DNA of 64,000 bases, taken from the NCBI GenBank assembly GCA_016165875.1, contig JABBOT010000016.1, forward strand, positions 5,540,327 through 5,604,326. The letters run 5' to 3'. The stretch comes from Acanthopleura granulata. Lineage: Eukaryota > Mollusca > Polyplacophora > Chitonida > Chitonidae. Each line of letters starts with the position of its first letter. Position 1 is the stretch's first letter. Both the position numbers and the translations under genes were made by a program. The notes below the pieces were generated by a model, which saw only the letters and a program-made list of their open reading frames with translations, was not told the DNA's origin and made no database searches. This document shows, in pieces, positions 1 through 13,800 of the stretch.

Positions 1-1744
1 CATTGTCATCGTCGTGGAAACAATTAACATCTTGGATCATGTGACAAGTAACATCATAACATTGTCATCGTCATGGAAACCACTCCTGATAAACAGCATT
101 GACCATGTGGCCGATGACATCGCAACATTGACATCGTCATGGGGACAACAGCATTGATCACGTGGCCAATGACATTAAAATCTTGACATCACCATGGGGA
201 CAACAGCATTGATCAGGTGTCCAATGACATCAAAATATTGACATCGTCATGGGGACAACAGCATTGATCATGTGGCCAATGACATCATAATATTTACATC
301 GTCATGGGGACAACAGCATTGATCATGTGGCCAATGACATCAAAATATTGACATCGTCATGGGGACAACAGCATTGATCATGTGGCCAATGACATCATAA
401 TATTTACATCGTCATGGGGACAACAGCATTGATCATGTGGCCAATGACATCAAAATATTGACATCGTCATGGGGAAAACAGCATTGATCATGTGGCCAAT
501 GACATCATAATATTTACATTGTCATGGGGAAAACAGCATTGATCATGTGTCCAATGACATCAAAATATTTACATCGTCATGGGGAAAACAGCATTGATCA
601 TGTGGCCAATGACATCAAAATATTTACATCGTCATGGGGACAACAGCATTGATCATGTGGCGAATGACATCAAAATATTTACATCGTCATGGGGACAACA
701 GCATTGATCATGTGGCGAATGACATCAAAATATTTACATCGTCATGGGGACAACAGCATTGATCATGTGGCCAATGACATCAAAATCTTGACATCGGTCA
801 TGGGGACAACAGCATTGATCATGTGACCAATGACATCAAAATATTTACGTCGTCATGGGGAAAACAGCATTGATCATGTGGCCAATGACATCAAAATCTT
901 GACATCGGTCATGGGGACAACAGCATTGATCATGTGGCCAATGACATCAAAATATTTACATCGTCATGGGGACAACAGCATTGATCATGTGGCCAATGAC
1001 ATCAAAATATTTACATCGTCATGGGGAAAACAGCATTGATCATGTGGCCAATGACATCAAAATATTTACATCGTCATGGGGACAACAGCATTTATCTTGT
1101 GTCCAACGACATCAAAATATTTACATCATCATGGGGACAACAGCATTGATCTTGTGTCCAATGACATCAAAATATTTACATCGTCACGGGGACAACAGCA
1201 TTGATCATGTGGCCAATGACATCACAACACTGGCATCGTCACAGGGACAACAGCATTGATCATGTGGCCAATGACATCACAACACTGACATCGTCAGCGG
1301 GACAATAGCATTGATCATGTGGCCAATGACATCACAACATTGACATCATCATGGGGACAACAGCATTGATCTTGTGTCCAATGACATCAAAATATTTACA
1401 TCGTCATGGGGAAAACAGCATTGATCATGTGGCCAATGACATCACAACATTGACATCATCATGGGGACAACAGCATTGATCATGTGGCCAATGACATCAA
1501 AATATTGACATCATCATGGGGACAACAGTATTGATCATGTGGCCAATGACATCACAACATTGACATCGTCATGGAGACCACTCTTGAAAGCACAGATGTG
1601 ATCATGTGATCAGTGACATCACAACCTGTCATGGAAACCACTCTCAAGAGAACATCTTTGATCATGTAACCAATGACGTCACAACATCATCATCGTCTGG
1701 AAACCACTCTCAAGAGAACATCTTTGATCATGTCACCAGAGACA
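1..1744. repeat. 55-bp minisatellite, about 30 units
   Basis: Spacing of CATGGGGACAACAGC is 55 bp (248, 303, 358 and on). The core units to about 1560 are very similar; in 240-480 two variants alternate, making a 110-bp higher unit. Units at 1570-1744 are longer and more diverged. The array runs off the left edge. The short ORFs in it are by-products of the repeat. It starts exactly at the ankyrin gene's stop codon. Confidence 0.95.
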
Positions 1745-1886
1745 TCATAACAAAGAGTCGTCCTTGTGGAGATCTCTCTTCAGCGCCTGGTATTTGTCAC
1801 GGATCTTGTCCAAGTTAATTGTGGTTGCCGTGTCGTCGTTGTAACTAGATGAATACAGAGACCTGGACAGAAAATCGGACGTTTCT
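1745..1886 (-). CDS. Exon 23, C-terminus of the ankyrin gene
   Basis: Acceptor GTGAATTTCAG. It encodes residues 1380-1426, a Ser/Tyr-rich stretch then a charged helix (DKIRDKYQALKRDLHKDD) and stop TGA at 1747-1745. The stop lies in the first unit of the 55-bp minisatellite. No AATAAA is visible on the minus strand between 1745 and the window edge, so the transcript end is unknown and a longer alternative 3' structure cannot be excluded. Confidence 0.75.
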
Positions 1887-4800
1887 CTGAAATTCACACA
1901 ACAGAATTGATCCTGGTTAACAGATGTCATGCAGTAGAATTCACAGGATGGAAAACTAGTCACCAGCATTGTGACTGTGTCTTTATCTTGCAATGGACCT
2001 ATCTAGATACTTTTGTGTTTAATATGTTTATGTTAACACCCATGCCAGTTTCCAGACAAACTTGCTCTGGAGCTCACGTCCGCTGCTACTGTGTTATTAT
2101 GAAGGAAATTTCTACTTGCTTCAATGTCTTAAGGATACAATTTGAAAAGTTTTTTCAGTCTTATTCTCCATTCTCCTATCTTTCCTCTCACTTAAAGATG
2201 AAGCCAGATTCAAATTGCAAATACCTAAAATTTGACAAAAAGTATAACATGATGTGAACCAAGCCAGCTGCGTTTTCTTAGTTCCCTCGGATTAGGGGGA
2301 TTAGCTCACGGAAGGTGGGGTGAGGGCTTATCTGCTGTGAATAGACACGCCTCTGGTTAATGTGTATTTCCTCCTGCTATAAACTGTGCATGGCTGCTTG
2401 TGCAGACTACCGTACGGGGACCCATTCACTAAAAAACAGCCTTAATCACCCACCGGGTGCTATTTGGGGCGGGGTTTAAAATACATTCCTGCATGGCTTG
2501 CTCAGAAATATCAAGGTAAAACACCAATTTACACTATGATGGAGCATGATAAGATTTAAAATTTAACATAAGTAGGTGCATATGGTCACATTTCAACTGC
2601 AGGCAGGACAATTTGTGATTAAAATTAATTGGCAAACTAATTAATGATGAATTCTGTCACACAAAATGCTCCTCCAGGCATTTTGGTCTTTTTCTCCCTT
2701 TCTATTTTTGAGACGGTTGTGTGGTAGGATTAATTCTATTTTAGGATGCACTTTTCTGGCAGGAGACACAAAAAGACATGAGAGATGAGTACTGGCAAAG
2801 TGGACATTGTCCAGTCCCCCAAACACTCACTGCTGAGGGTTCTCCATCCTGGCCTTGACCAGGAGCTTTCTGACCGCCTTACTGCTGCATAGCTCCTCTG
2901 GTTGCTGACCCTCTGCGGTCAGACAGTGGACGTCAATGTCAGGGAGAGACTACAGGACAAAAAAAAACTCAATTACAGGACTTCTTGGTCAATAGGTATA
3001 CGGATATGATTTACTTCATTGGTGTGTTACAGCGTACACAAGAGCAATTCACTCATACGACAGCAGCCAGAATTACGGTGGGGGGAAACTAGGCAGAGGA
3101 GAACACCCTAGACCAGCGACAGATCTTCCAAGTGTATAACTATTCAATAGGTATTGCTGGGTTTCACATAGTTTAATTCTCAAGTAATGCATTTTGCTTC
3201 TCATTGATTCATACACATTTACATAGAGGTAGGGTCTGATCAATTCTTTTCAGAAAAACTTGCTGACATAAAATGTATCATTATAAGTTTAGTATGTGCT
3301 TCTGAAATCAGATATTTACGGACCAGGCTTTAAGTGAAATACTGTAAATGCCACACTGAAGATAATCAACTAAGATAAGCAGATCATCATTTACATTAAT
3401 TGCTCTGTTCGTCTGTCTGTGTGTCTGTCTGTTATCTGGTTGGTCAATCAAATTTCACTTACAGCAAAACTGACACCATCACAACTTACCAACAACATCT
3501 GTACTATTTTCTTTCTGCCCAATTTACAAGCCAGGTGCAAAGGGGAGTAACCCTGGAAGTTCTGTGTGTGAGCTACAGCGGGGTCATGGTCTATCAAGAG
3601 TTTGGCCAAGGGCAAGTTGTCTCCCCCTTCTATGGTACGGTGAAGGGCGGTGTTTCCATCCAGCAGATTCACAGCGCACACGTGACAGACTTTGTTATCT
3701 GCAGAAAAATCAGACAGATAAAAAGTGTCAAGTGTCTCATATACAGTATACGATACAGTCCAGGGCCAAATAACATTCACCTGATTAGTGTTTCACACAG
3801 CCACACCGACTGTGGTCAAACAAACGTCAAGAAGGAAGAAAACTTCACGCATCTACATTCAGCTCGAACAAAAGACATTTACAAAGAAAAATCGTAAACA
3901 CATGAGATGTAGCACAAACACTGCAAATGGCTTCTTCTGTCATGGCAGTGTGCTTTGTTTGCCTCTCATTTGCTAGGACACCTGAGGTGAGGTTCAAACC
4001 CAGAATAGGGCAAGGATTTTATATTTCAGCTCCCAACATTCTTCGGTGACAATGACGCTAGTGCCTCCGTTCGCACAGTCCAACATCAGTCAAAGACAAC
4101 ATGTATTTCACCAATATTGTGTATGTCAAAAACACATGAAAAAGTTCATCGGTAACTTACCAAAGTTCAGTGGTTTATCCCAGGCACTCTATTCTCCTCC
4201 GCCCATAAAACTGGCTACCATCGTATTAAGTTAAAAGTTTGTGAGTGTAGCATTAAACAACAACTAGGTGTACAAACTCATTCAGCAAGATGTGAAACCA
4301 TCACCATGATAAGTCTCCAATGTGACACACTCACCATGATATATCTCTACTGTGAAAAACTGTGATAAATCTGCAATGAGACACTAACCATGATAAATCT
4401 GCAATGTGAGACACCCACAGTGATAAATATCCAATGTTTGAGACACTCACCATGATACATCTGCAATGTGAGACAGTCATCGTGATATGTCTCCACTGTG
4501 AGACATTCACCATGATAAATCTCCAATGTGAGACATTCACCATGCTAAATCTCCAATGTGAGGCACTCATTGTGATAAGTCTCCAACGTGAGACACTCAC
4601 CATGATAAATCTCCAATGTGAGACATTCACCATGATAAATCTCCAATGTGAGACACTCATCGCGATATGTGTGATAAATCTGCAATGTGAGGCACTCACC
4701 ATGCTAAATCTTCAATGTGAGACGCTCACTGTGATAAATCTCCAATGTGAGACATTCACCATGCTAAATCTCCAATGTGAGACACTCACTGTGATAAATC

Positions 4801-7800
4801 TGCAATAAGAGACACTCACCATGAAAAATCACCAATGTGAGACACTCATCAGGATAAATCTCCAATGTGAGACACTCACTGTGATAAATCTGCAATGTGA
4901 GGCACTCACCATGCTAAATCTTCAATGTGAGACGCTCACTGTGATAAATCTCCAATGTGAGACATTCACCATGCTAAATCTCCAATGTGAGACACTCACT
5001 GTGATAAATCTGCAATAAGAGGCACTCACCATGAAAAATCACCAATGTGAGACACTCACCAGGATAAATCTGCAATGTGAGACACTCACCATGGTAAATT
5101 TCTAAGCCCTTTGGTTTCCGGAGATCCGTCATGAGTTTCGTCATCACATATTTGCTGTTTGAGATCAGACTTTCGGATTCCGACTTCACCAAAGTCGCTG
5201 GTAAGGACATCAGAAAGTCCGTCTCTCTGTCTGGCCTACTTACAAGAAGCAAAACAACATTTTCTTATTTTTCTAAAAACGTATGATGGCATCACTTCTG
5301 ATGTGGTGGAATGTTTTCAGCCCTGAAAGGATACACCGATGCAATCTGAGCAATTGGGTCCAAGATTTGCCTTTGTACTGAACAGTGCTGAGCTGTGACT
5401 GGATAATACTGCCACACAGACAGTCTAGCTTGTTGACACTAGCACGCTATGAGGACCAAGATCCGTTTTGTACACCTAGTTAAAATGTATCAGAATTTTG
5501 TCTGTTTTGAAAAGAACTGAAAACCTTTTGTCAGTGTTGCTACCTCCTTCCCCCTCTCACCTAAGGTTACCAAGGCGACAAAATGCGATTAAGTCACTTC
5601 CAGCAGCAACATCTTAATGCATTCAAGTAACCTACAGTATCCCAGGTCAAAAGGCCAGGGTCCACGGGCCAGCTACATATAGCCGACCCAGGCCCTAAAT
5701 GTGCAGTTTAAGTGATTTCCTGTTTAATCACAATATATATGTTTATTGACTGGCATATTCTGAAATTAAAATTATAGCATAATAAGATTATCTTTTAATC
5801 CAACTCCTTACCCTCTCTGGTCCTCATCTCTGCACGGTGTTTTTTCCATTCTTTGGTGGACATATCAAGCATAACTCACATAAACAACTAATTTTTAACG
5901 GAAAATTTCAAGTGTTAACTAGTTATCAAAAGTAGCATTTTCAGGCATGCGTTTCACATGCTCCTGAAGGTGCATTTTTACAGTTCAAATACTAAGTGGA
6001 ATTTATTTATTTATTTGATTGGTGTTTTACACCGTACTTACTAAGTGAAATCTCATAATTAATTCAATCTGCATGGCTACGCCTACCTCTGAGATAGGAA
6101 TGTCAAATCTTCCAGGTTCAAGGTAGTCCAGCTGGGTGACCTGCGCAGGGGGCCAGCCCGAAGCCCAAACTGGGCACTGTGAGACCGTGGCATCAGAGAG
6201 CTGGGTGTGGGGGCGCGGGAGGTCCCGGGGTGTAGAGTTGTACCCCCGATTGGCACCTGAGAGCTGGGTGTGGGGGCGTGGGAAGTCCCGGGGTGTAGGC
6301 TGGTACCCCCGATTGGCACCTGAGAGCTGGGTGTGGGGGCGCGGGAAGTCCCGGGGTGTAGGCTGGTACCCCTGATTGACTGGAGCAAAACACTGATGGC
6401 ATAACGAGAGCTCTGGCTGTCTGGACACGAGACATCCTCATTCACCACACCTGTGAACAGGTGTAAGAGACTAATTAAAGACCAAGTCAAAATGTAATAT
6501 CAATGTACCGATACTTTCAGTGAAGAGCAAACTGAAACCGAAAAATCGAAAACAATAAAGGTCGTTTGGGATACAGTTTCCAAAGGCCTTTACACTGATA
6601 TTGACATTTGGGGGATTCTTTCTTCTTGTCGTAAATTTGACTTTTTACTTCTGTGATCAATCCCAACAGTACATAGGCATATTACTCATCTAAATGTAAC
6701 TATATGGAGAATAATTTCATATTTATGTGCAAAACTAATTGGAGGTCCAACCAAAAAAATGAAATAATCCAATAGAGGAGTTTCAAGTTCGAACCCTTTT
6801 ATATCGCTAAAGGTAAGAAAAGCCCTTCTGTACCATGTGGCCTATCAAAAGTGTTAGGCAACTATTCCTGATTACATTTACTACAACATGAGCGCCTAAG
6901 AAAAGTTTCAAAAAAAGCTATTTGCAACAGGGAAAACTTACGGGCTGGAAGTTTTTTAATTTAAGAGGCTCCTCGACAAAGGAGAGGTCATTTGTACCTC
7001 CCTAACACAGCCAGACAGGTGATCAGTAATTTAAAGTGAACAAAACTGCCTGACATTTTTTGCAAGTCATATGACACAGTTGAACTCTTTTTACCTTCTG
7101 TGACAAAAGAGTTAAAACTCAAAACTCCCCTATTGGTTCTGCTTGAACTTTTTCAAAGATTAGGCCCAATTTATAGATTACCTCGTTTACACACGCTTGG
7201 AGTCCTATTACTCGTTCTCTCCAGCCCAGAGTCAGTGTCAGAGTCCTCACTGCAACAACAACACAGTAAATTTAAGGTCATCTAACATGAAGTCTACCGG
7301 ACCATTCATGCACTACATATAATGTGCCTTATACAAGCTCATTTACATTTCCACAGTATCACCAAACTTTGTACTATCATTATAAACTTCTAATATTTAA
7401 GTATATGTATGTATGTTATTCAACCAATAAATTGACACCCTCAACAAATAAGTAAAACTTTTGCCATCTGTAAATCCCAGAATCACCAAAATATAGATGA
7501 AACTATTTCCACTAAAACATGGTTGAATTTGACTGAAGCATGGTTTATGCAAATACTGATGACCTGAACCAATCAGAATGCCCGAGACATACCTGCCATT
7601 CTCCTCACTGGCTGTGGTCGTGTACACGGCTGACTCCAGCAGAAATCTCACCACGTCCATGCGGCCAGTTCTACAGGCCGCCATGAGAGGTGTGTTACCC
7701 TGATGATCACGAAGATTGTGGTCAAACCTCGGCTGAAGTTATCAGGAAGAAAGAACACTTACGATCAGGTTGCAGACAAGAACTACAATTTTACAAATCA

Positions 7801-10800
7801 TTGAAAGTTTGAGATCTTACTTGTTTTTTAACTTGCAGCACAAATACTGCTAATTTATATACTTATCTGATTGTTGTGCAACCATGTATTCCACACTTTT
7901 ACACAAGGCAGCAGTGAGGTTAAAGGGAGAAGAAAAACAGGGTGCACGGAATAAAACACTGCCCTTCTCCAACATGGCGATTCTATTGCTTTTCCCGACA
8001 GATAAGGCCATCCTTAAAAATATGTTCGTTTGGCGTAACCTGGCCTACCCTCTGCAAAAGGAGGAGCCCTACTCAAAACGTTTTTCTTGGTGTTTTGACA
8101 CAAGCTTATTTTTCTCTCCATGGTAATTTCTTTAAAACCCGTATCTTTTTCAAGAGCAAGAATTAAAAAACAAAAATTTCCTACCAATCAACCCTATTTT
8201 TCTCATACGGTCGGTTTACACACAACAAATCTTTTCAAGGATGGCCTGGTAAAAGTCTGTGATAAGTTTTATTATTTTTTATTATTTCATTATTAACTCA
8301 GATCACAATCAAATATCTTCCACTCGTATGTGGGGCCTCTGTTGTTCAGTTGGTTAGAGCAACAAACGCAGCGCAATGACCCAGACGCCTCCCACCAATG
8401 CGGTCGTTGTGAGCTCAAGTCCAGCTCATGCTGGCTGCCTCTCTGGCCACACATGGGAAGATCTGCCAGCAAACTGCGGATGATCGTGGGTTTCCTCTGG
8501 GCTCTGCCCGATTTCCTCCCACCATAAGGCTGGCTGTCGTCGTATAAGTGAAATATTCTTGAGTACGGCATAAAACAGCAATCAAATAAATAAATAAATA
8601 AATAAATAAATTCCACTCATACCATGACGTTCAGTTTTATAGGTGGAGAAAGCCACCTGCCTATGGCAAGTTCCTGACGAACTTTCCCACAAGTGACACA
8701 CATTTTTACACCATAATGATGAAAGATGAGTGGTCTTCAACAAACATTCAACAAGCCAAACAAGCTCTGGCACCTATTACTGTTACCATGGTGACAAGTA
8801 CAGAGAGTGGGGAAATTTACAAATTCCCTGTCCTAGGTCTGGTTTGAACTTCCAGCATGTGTGTCCTAGCAATGTAAATAGTTCTAAGATATTTTCTCAC
8901 TGTACCAGCCAGATCTGTCTCAGGTTGTTCAGTCCCTTACGGTCCATAATCCATTTCATGACCTGTGAAGTGTGGTGCTCACGATATGACTCTATCACGA
9001 TCCGAACACCTTCGTACTCGGGACACTTGATTAACTCCCCATGTTCTCCGAGGAGAGCAGTGGTGGCATCCTGGTCAAGCAGGAGTCTGACGATCATCAG
9101 ATATCCTGCAATAAATGAAAACAACATGATGATGCATTTCTGAAAACAACATGATGACCCATTTCTGAATGATGAGGTTCATTGACTTTAATCTCAAAAC
9201 TGCAGGCAAAACCAATAATTGGCAGTTTTGGGCATACCAGTGAAGTATTCGTGTCAAGAAATTCAACACACAAAACCGAGAACTGTCATACAAAGTGAAA
9301 TGTTACTGAGTACAATGAAATGCTGATCAAAGAGGAAAAAAGTTCAGGGAACTTTAACTGGAGCATCCACCCTCTGTTTTGTTGAGTGACGGTACATGTA
9401 AAAGGTATTCACCGTGCAGTCTAATGATACGACAAAATTATTTTATTTACAATGACCATGTTGTCTGAATAGTAAGAAATAATAGTACAATGCAAAACAG
9501 AATGGTAGAACAGAATTGTACAACAGGAGTGTAATGTACAGAGGCGTAACACTATTACGTAATAACAGTTGTGACTTCACAGGCATGGAACAGCAGGAGT
9601 GCGATAAAAGTACTGTAATAACAAAAGTGTAGTACCAAAAATGTTGATAAAACATCAAATAAATATATAAACAAGGGAAAATACTGATGATGTAAACACA
9701 CCTTTGTCTGCGGCCAGCTGGAGGGGTGTTTTCCCATCCCCGTCCAAGGCATTGACATCCAGCTCCTTGTAGTACGAGTGCTTCAGGCACTGATACGGCA
9801 TGTATGAGAACTTCTTCTCCTTCTGCTTGGACACGAGAGTGTAGACAGGGAGGGTAACTGGCCGGCAAAACTGCAGCAAAAACTCCACCACTTCGCTGTG
9901 GCCCATATTGGCAGCTGCGTGGAGTACAGTTGACTGGGTAACTGGGTGTCGTCTGGTGATGTCACCACCTCGCTGTGAAAGCAGCATTTTATTGGTTTCA
10001 CTGACTGATTGATTGATATGTGGCTGATTGATGTTAAACGTCACGATGTATGTTAATTATTTACACAGCTACAGTGATCAGTTTTACGCACCATGCGAGA
10101 TATTCTTATGTATTGTACAGAACACCACATAAATATGCAAATACGTCAATAAATCCTGAACATACTAAGAACAAAAATGTTCATAACCCGCACCATGACA
10201 AAATATTTTAATGAACACTGCAATAAACAGCTTGGACATGAAACTGATCAATCCACACATTATCAACAAACGAGCCAACAAAACGTGTTCCCAACCAAAA
10301 CTGATTGCTTCACAACTCCTCAGCTAAAATGGTGGCATCATGAAATTTCAAGCATTACCTAACTGACTGATGTAGTATTTTGACTGGCAGTTCAAGTCGA
10401 TCGTGTTATTTTTATTGACGAGGGAGATCAGGATAAAGGATAGTGCTGTTTAACAATGAATGATTATGGCTTAATGCCACATCAGCACTGTTTCAGCCAT
10501 ACTGTGGTGATGCCTGTTTTAGCACCATACTGCGAAACTTTGTAAGGGAGGAAACAGAACTGTCCTGATGAAACTATTTGTCAAGTTTACCCATGTTATT
10601 AAACAATAAAAGTCTCCGGCCGTACGTGGGAAGGTCTGCCAGCAACCTGTCGATGGTCGTGGGTTTACTCCGGGCTCTACCCAGTTTTCTGCCAACATAA
10701 TGCTGGTTGTCATTGTGTAAGTGAACTATTCTTGAGTACGGTGTAAAACACCAATCAAATAAATAAATAAATAAATAAATAAGCAATGATTGCAAGGACA

Positions 10801-13800
10801 TTACCTCATACAAAAGTTTGATGACGTCCAAGTGGCCGTTCTCAACAGCCAAATAAAGGGGAGCAACTTCTCTCTGAAAGAAAACGCCAATCCCAGTTAA
10901 ATCCTACGGTACACCTTGCTCCCACCAATGAAATCACTCGTACTCTGACAGCTAGAACTTTGTCCAATCAGATGCCTCATACCTTCAGGTTGTCAGTCTT
11001 GCCATACTTGAGGCTGGGTGTGTGGAACATTTTTTTTCTCCAAAATGACCGCTCATATAAACCAACCTTCTAGCATGGTGCACAGTTACACTGTACATCT
11101 GATATTTATATTGGTTATGAGGGAATTAATTGGGCTTCATATTTCCACACTTTTTAAATTTTCCTTTGGCTCAATTCCGACCAATCAAAATGTACAAGCC
11201 TTTTGGCTACCAGAACTTTAATCAATCAAAACATCTGAACATTAAGGCTGAAGGCCAATCAGACAGCTCAAAAATTGTACCTTGCGGTAAAGCTCTGACC
11301 AACGAATCTGTTTGTATCTTTGAAGTTTGCACTACAGTGACCTATCAGATTGCTTGTACCTTAAGATTAACTGACCTATCAGATTGCTTGTACCTTAAGA
11401 TTAACGTTATCCCCATCTTCCAGGACACGAAACAATCTTTCCCCATCTCCAGTCAATGCACAGTCGTAGAGTTCAGGGGTCAAAATCTCTTCTTTACGCC
11501 TGGAATGGTGAATTGATTAAACTGCATTAAAATAAATAATTTTTGATGTCTGTTTGATTTTATCATGCACTTGATCAGCGTGTGGCTCAGGTAACTCAAA
11601 TATGCCAACTAATTAAGAGTCCGCATTTTAAATAATTAAGTGTGAACATTTAATGAGAAGACAGGGGCCTCCGTGGCTCAGTCGGTTAGCACGCTATCGC
11701 AGCACAATAAACCAAAGCCTCCCACAAATGTGGTCGCTGTGAGTTCAAGTCCAGCTCTTGCTGGTTTCCTCTCCGGCCGTACTTGGGAAGGTTTGCCAGC
11801 AACCTGCGGATAGTTGTGGGCTTCCCCCAGGCTCTGCTCGGTTTCCTCCCACCATAATGCTGGCCGCCGTCATGTAAGTGAAATATTCTTGAGTACAGCG
11901 TAAAACACCAATCAAATGAATAAATAAATAATGAGAAGACAAACAACAGCTACAGCAGAGCGTAAGAAAAAAAATCTCTGCATCTTGCCAGAAAAAAAAA
12001 AGACATTCTTGCTAATGTTAAACCTGATCAGACATAAAATGATACGCCTACCAAGCCTCATGACATTGATGAAGCAAGCTTTGTTGGAAAAAAAAAACAT
12101 GTAAGGGTAAATTTTATGATATACTAGTAAAATCATAATTAAACCATGAGTTTAATTCTGATTTAATCACTGTTCACTCAATCTATGAGAGGAAATCTAA
12201 GACCACTTTACTTTTGGATGGCGGCTTTGATCCTGTCGTGAATAGCGGAGTTGACGGCAAGTTTGGACGCCATGTGCAAACCCTGAAAACGTAACATGGA
12301 CCACAATACACAGTGTTAACATCTGGGGAGGAAAAATTAACCAATGCAGCAGCTGAAAACAACAATTTCTACCTCCGCATTTTCAAATTAAAATTTTATC
12401 GGTGTCATCTTCTCTCTTTCTGATCAAGCACCATGTAAATGTTATTCGATTTGGTTCGATTTTGTTTTCATGTCTGTATGTAAGCTTGGGGACTGAGAAT
12501 GTCATATTCAACACACTCTCAGTTAAATGGCCACGAGGAGTCTTTAGAATTAATGTTTTGTATATGACATCATCACTGTATAATTTGCATACACAATGCA
12601 CAATTTTTCGAATAGTATACACTGCACTTCCTAGGGTCCTCAGTCAGGTGACCAGCAGATGACCACAGATTATGTAAAATACACACATAGTTATTCCATA
12701 ATAATTAGATTTAAGCTTACTTTGATTAGCATTAAGTACATATAAGACGCGAGCAACTGTTATACATGAGGAAACACTTGTCACTGGGAGGATGAAACAA
12801 GTAATCTTCTGCTCTTTTAATTAATCACATTACTCAATCAAAACTTAATTTTCTTGCTCTGATGTCTCAGCACAATTTTTTTGAAATATAAATCCTATTC
12901 TACCTATATACATGTTGATACATGTTGACAGATGTTGATACATGTTGATACATGTTGATACATGTTGATACATGTTGACACATGCTGATACATGTTGACC
13001 ATCTCTTCAAAAAGCCAGACATACATCAAAACCTTTCCTTCCAAACCCTGGCATACACAACACCATTTTTGTATATGTACTTTTAGATTGAAATTTGTAT
13101 ACACTCATCAAAGCCTAAACAAAACAGTCACTTCCCAATGCCATGACCTTAATTTTGGAAAATCAGTAAGAAGCATGCACTTACTGTGTACGTTTTTGGG
13201 AAAAACTCCAACAAAGTCTCCAATACGTCCCCGTGTCCATTCATGACAGCGTAGTGTAAAGGGAGATAACCATGCAGGTCTGGAATGCCTGGGTTTGCAT
13301 CACGACTGGCAGAAAAAAAAAAATGCACATATTCTTAAAACACAGGACCATAAGTAAAAGAATTTGCCGATACATGTATAAGCTACTTCCTGTATGCATG
13401 AACCTTTGGTAAAAACCACTCACCTTTGGCGAGCTACTGATGAACTTTCCCCATGTGGTGTACAGATAAGCACACAATACTGGTAGAAGACGAATGGTTC
13501 TCACTGAATGTTATCATGGGCAAATGGACAAATGAGTGTCATCAACTGCTCGTAGTCACAAAGTGGCACAAACAGTACGTAAGAGCAAAATTCCTGTCGA
13601 AGGCTGGGATAGAACTTGTGCTTCAACAATTGCTCAAAGCACCTAGTGTGAAGTGAAGTGTCAAATTTGAAACTGACTGAAATTTTTGGTGTGACTGGAA
13701 ATCTGAAGTAATCAATCATAAATCACCATGGTAACAGTTTTCCCCATACCTCAATAAAACTCGCACTGTCTCCATGTTTCCTGCCTGGGATGCTATTGAC

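Noticed and set aside
830..1259. ORFs in the 55-bp minisatellite
   Set aside because: Products of repeat sequence; the frames shift from unit to unit and there is no initiation or splice context.
4331..5018. ORFs of about 65-124 codons on both strands within the 30-bp array
   Set aside because: The repeat period is a multiple of three, so stops are avoided without coding meaning.
6027..6428. Alternative minus-strand frame in exon 19 (about 133 codons)
   Set aside because: Open only because of the 63-bp repeat; splice phases of exons 18 and 20 require the other frame.
8332..8405. Genuine tRNA gene
   Set aside because: The A- and B-box-like segments belong to the head of a SINE with many copies; no complete cloverleaf was found.
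12053..12083. A small extra exon between exons 12 and 13
   Set aside because: An AG and GT bracket about 30 nt, but exon 12 joins exon 13 directly in phase and the extra piece has no ankyrin-like sequence.
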